The notes below the pieces were generated by a model. It saw nothing but the letters and a program-made list of their open reading frames with translations, was not told where the DNA came from and ran no database searches. A DNA stretch of 10,786 nucleotides from an uncultured Pseudomonadota bacterium. Lineage in GTDB: Bacteria; Pseudomonadota; Gammaproteobacteria; Burkholderiales; Methylophilaceae. The first letter of the stretch is position 1, and every line of letters begins with the position of its first letter. The translations under genes were made by a program, and so were the position numbers. Location of the stretch: positions 1 to 10,786 of the forward strand of contig CAIOPD010000032.1 of assembly GCA_903860085.1 (NCBI GenBank), written 5' to 3'. Positions 9,135 to 10,786 of the stretch are shown here, piece by piece.

Positions 9135-10050
9135 TAAATTCGGGAAAGTCGCTGTATTGATGGGCGGTCGCTCAGGTGAGCGCGAAGTCTCGCTTAAAAG
9201 TGGCGCTGCTGTGCTACGCGCATTGCAGATACAAGGCGTAGATGCGCACAGTTTTGATCCGCTTGAGCAACCACTGCATGACTTGGAGAATTTTGATCGC
9301 GTATTTATTAATCTGCATGGTCGCTTTGGTGAAGATGGCTGCATTCAAGGCGCATTGGAGATGCTGGAAATTCCTTATACCGGAAGTGGTGTGATGGCCT
9401 CAGCTATCGGTATGGATAAATGGCGTACCAAGTTGTTGTGGCGGGCTTTAAATATTGTGACGCCTGATTTTGAGCTGGTCACGGCTAATAGTAATTTTGC
9501 TGAAATAGAAGCGAAACTAGGTTTACCGATGTTTGTGAAGCCAGCTAATGAAGGCTCCAGCATCGGCATTAGCAAGGTTAAGCAAGCAGGTGGTTTAAAA
9601 GCGGCTTATGAGTTGGCGGCTAAGGCTGATCCTCTAGTAATAGCTGAGGCATTCGTTGGTGGTGGCGAATATACGGTTGGCATCATTGGCGATGCTGCTG
9701 CGGGTTATATCGCACTCCCAATTATTCGTATTGTGCCTAAAAATGAGTTTTACGATTTTGAAGCTAAGTACTTGCGTAATGATACTGAGTATTTATGTCC
9801 ATGTGGATTAAGCGCTGAAAAAGAAGCTGAAATACAACAGCAAGCATTGCAGGCATTTATTGCGGTGGGTTGCAAAGGTTGGGGCCGAGTGGATTTCTTA
9901 ATGGATGAAGCTGGACAACATTACTTTTTGGAAGTTAATACTAGCCCAGGCATGACCGATCATAGCCTAGTGCCAATGGCTGCTAAAGCTGCAGGCATCA
10001 GTTTTGAAGAGTTAGTAGTCCGTATTCTGGAGTTGGCTGATGTGGAATAA
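9121..10050 (+). CDS. ddl: D-alanine--D-alanine ligase (DdlB type)
   Basis: This cytoplasmic ATP-grasp ligase condenses two D-alanines; MurF then uses the dipeptide. From the ATG at 9121 it has 309 residues (E. coli DdlB 306), and the motifs align closely with DdlB as I recall it. They are [17 protein letters not shown] at 12-28 with glutamate 22 at the first D-Ala site, [10 protein letters not shown] at 64-73, [15 protein letters not shown] at 86-100, [15 protein letters not shown] at 139-153, YDFEAKY at 211-217, CKGWGRVDF at 251-259 and [15 protein letters not shown] at 271-285. Tyrosine 217 aligns with E. coli Tyr216, the residue associated with D-Ala-D-Ala specificity; D-lactate ligases carry a different residue. 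This predicts ordinary vancomycin-type precursors ending in D-Ala-D-Ala. The gene overlaps murB by 14 bases and ftsQ by 11. Confidence 0.97.
   Translation: MKLDNKFGKVAVLMGGRSGEREVSLKSGAAVLRALQIQGVDAHSFDPLEQPLHDLENFDRVFINLHGRFGEDGCIQGALEMLEIPYTGSGVMASAIGMDKWRTKLLWRALNIVTPDFELVTANSNFAEIEAKLGLPMFVKPANEGSSIGISKVKQAGGLKAAYELAAKADPLVIAEAFVGGGEYTVGIIGDAAAGYIALPIIRIVPKNEFYDFEAKYLRNDTEYLCPCGLSAEKEAEIQQQALQAFIAVGCKGWGRVDFLMDEAGQHYFLEVNTSPGMTDHSLVPMAAKAAGISFEELVVRILELADVE
10028..10032 (+). promoter_or_regulatory. Shine-Dalgarno site for ftsQ
   Basis: TGGAG inside the end of ddl lies 7 bases before the ATG at 10040. It supports an ftsQ start that overlaps ddl. Confidence 0.65.
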
Positions 10051-10786
10051 GCCTCGATTATTGAATTGGGTCGCTAATTTTCTGTTTGCCCTGAGTGTGC
10101 TGGGCATGCTTTATGCGGCGCTATTTGCCGTGGTGCATTTGCCAATTTTCCCGTTACGTGAAGTAAAGGTGGAAGGGCAACTAAATCACGTGAGCCGTGA
10201 GCAGATTCAACTGATTGTCGCTAAACATTTAAAGGGTAATTTCTTCACATTAGATTTGATTAAAGCACGTGATGCATTTGAGAAGTTACCGTGGGCACGT
10301 AATGTCAGTCTCCGTAGACGTTGGCCGGATAAGTTGGAAGTGTCAATTGAAGAGCATCAAGCATTGGCGCGTTGGGGCAGCATTGCCTTAGTGAACACGC
10401 ATGGCGAATTATTTCATGCCGCCTCTGGAAGTGACTTGCCGATATTTTATGGCCCCGGAGATGGTGTGATTGAAGTGGCTTCGCAATACGCAGAATTTAG
10501 TAAAGCCTTGAAGTTGGCAAACTTAGAGATTAGCACCATAGCACTGACACCGAGGCGCGCATGGCAGGTGACTACAAGTAATGGCATGGTGATGGAACTT
10601 GGACGTGTAGAAATGCAGCTTAGATTAGAGAGGTTTGCTGATGTATACACAACGACCATCGCCGCATTAAATAAGAAAATTAGCTACGCAGATTTACGTT
10701 ACCCCAATGGTTTTGCTGTTCGCAGACCAACGGAAGCAATGAAAAGCAGTGATAAGAAAACAAGTAATACAACCAAAAAACAAGCC
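10040..10786 (+). CDS. ftsQ: Cell division protein FtsQ (3' end cut by window)
   Basis: FtsQ is a single-pass inner-membrane divisome protein that recruits FtsB/FtsL and links early to late division proteins. The frame is open for 249 codons from the ATG at 10040 to the window edge, with no stop. A short positively charged cytoplasmic N-terminus ([10 protein letters not shown]) precedes a membrane segment at about 12-34. A POTRA domain follows at about 36-107, beginning [11 protein letters not shown] and ending in the family hallmark [19 protein letters not shown] and [12 protein letters not shown]. The beta domain runs to about 230 and ends with [15 protein letters not shown] at 216-230. After it comes a polar tail rich in Lys, Ser, Thr and Asn. 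E. coli FtsQ has 276 residues with a longer cytoplasmic part, so probably only a few residues are missing here. Position after ddl is canonical; ftsA and ftsZ are expected downstream but are not in the window. Confidence 0.95.
   Translation, partial: MWNKPRLLNWVANFLFALSVLGMLYAALFAVVHLPIFPLREVKVEGQLNHVSREQIQLIVAKHLKGNFFTLDLIKARDAFEKLPWARNVSLRRRWPDKLEVSIEEHQALARWGSIALVNTHGELFHAASGSDLPIFYGPGDGVIEVASQYAEFSKALKLANLEISTIALTPRRAWQVTTSNGMVMELGRVEMQLRLERFADVYTTTIAALNKKISYADLRYPNGFAVRRPTEAMKSSDKKTSNTTKKQA

Overview
The window is an uninterrupted stretch of a dcw (division and cell wall) cluster, with all genes on the + strand: murE (3' part) - murF - mraY - murD - ftsW - murG - murC - murB - ddl - ftsQ (nearly complete, cut by the right edge). 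The gene order, the meso-DAP-type MurE (DNPR motif) and the overall protein character point to a Gram-negative proteobacterium. My best guess is a betaproteobacterium of the Methylophilaceae type (Methylotenera/Methylophilus-like), with moderate base composition. This placement comes from general resemblance and not from a database search.

Layout. Positions 1-731 hold the C-terminal half of MurE. Positions 728-2098 (MurF) and 2099-3202 (MraY) follow with a 4-base overlap and then zero spacing. The only true intergenic gap is 11 bases, before murD (3214-4590). ftsW (4587-5750), murG (5747-6820) and murC (6817-8235) are each joined to the gene before by an ATGA stop/start overlap. murB (8235-9134) starts on the last base of the murC stop. 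ddl (9121-10050) overlaps murB by 14 bases, and ftsQ (10040 to the edge) overlaps ddl by 11 bases. There is no non-coding stretch above 11 bases, no terminator or convincing promoter, and no RNA gene, repeat, CRISPR array or mobile element.

Together the genes cover most of lipid II synthesis. MurB makes UDP-MurNAc. MurC, MurD, MurE and MurF add L-Ala, D-Glu, meso-DAP and D-Ala-D-Ala in turn, with Ddl supplying the dipeptide. MraY and MurG make lipid I and lipid II at the membrane. FtsW polymerises lipid II at the septum, and FtsQ links the early and late divisome. MurA is not in the window.

I found no undescribed system. The observations worth a second look are modest: a short, type II-like MurB, the weakly signalled mraY/murD junction, the chain of overlapping starts, and a polar, lysine-rich C-terminal tail on FtsQ.
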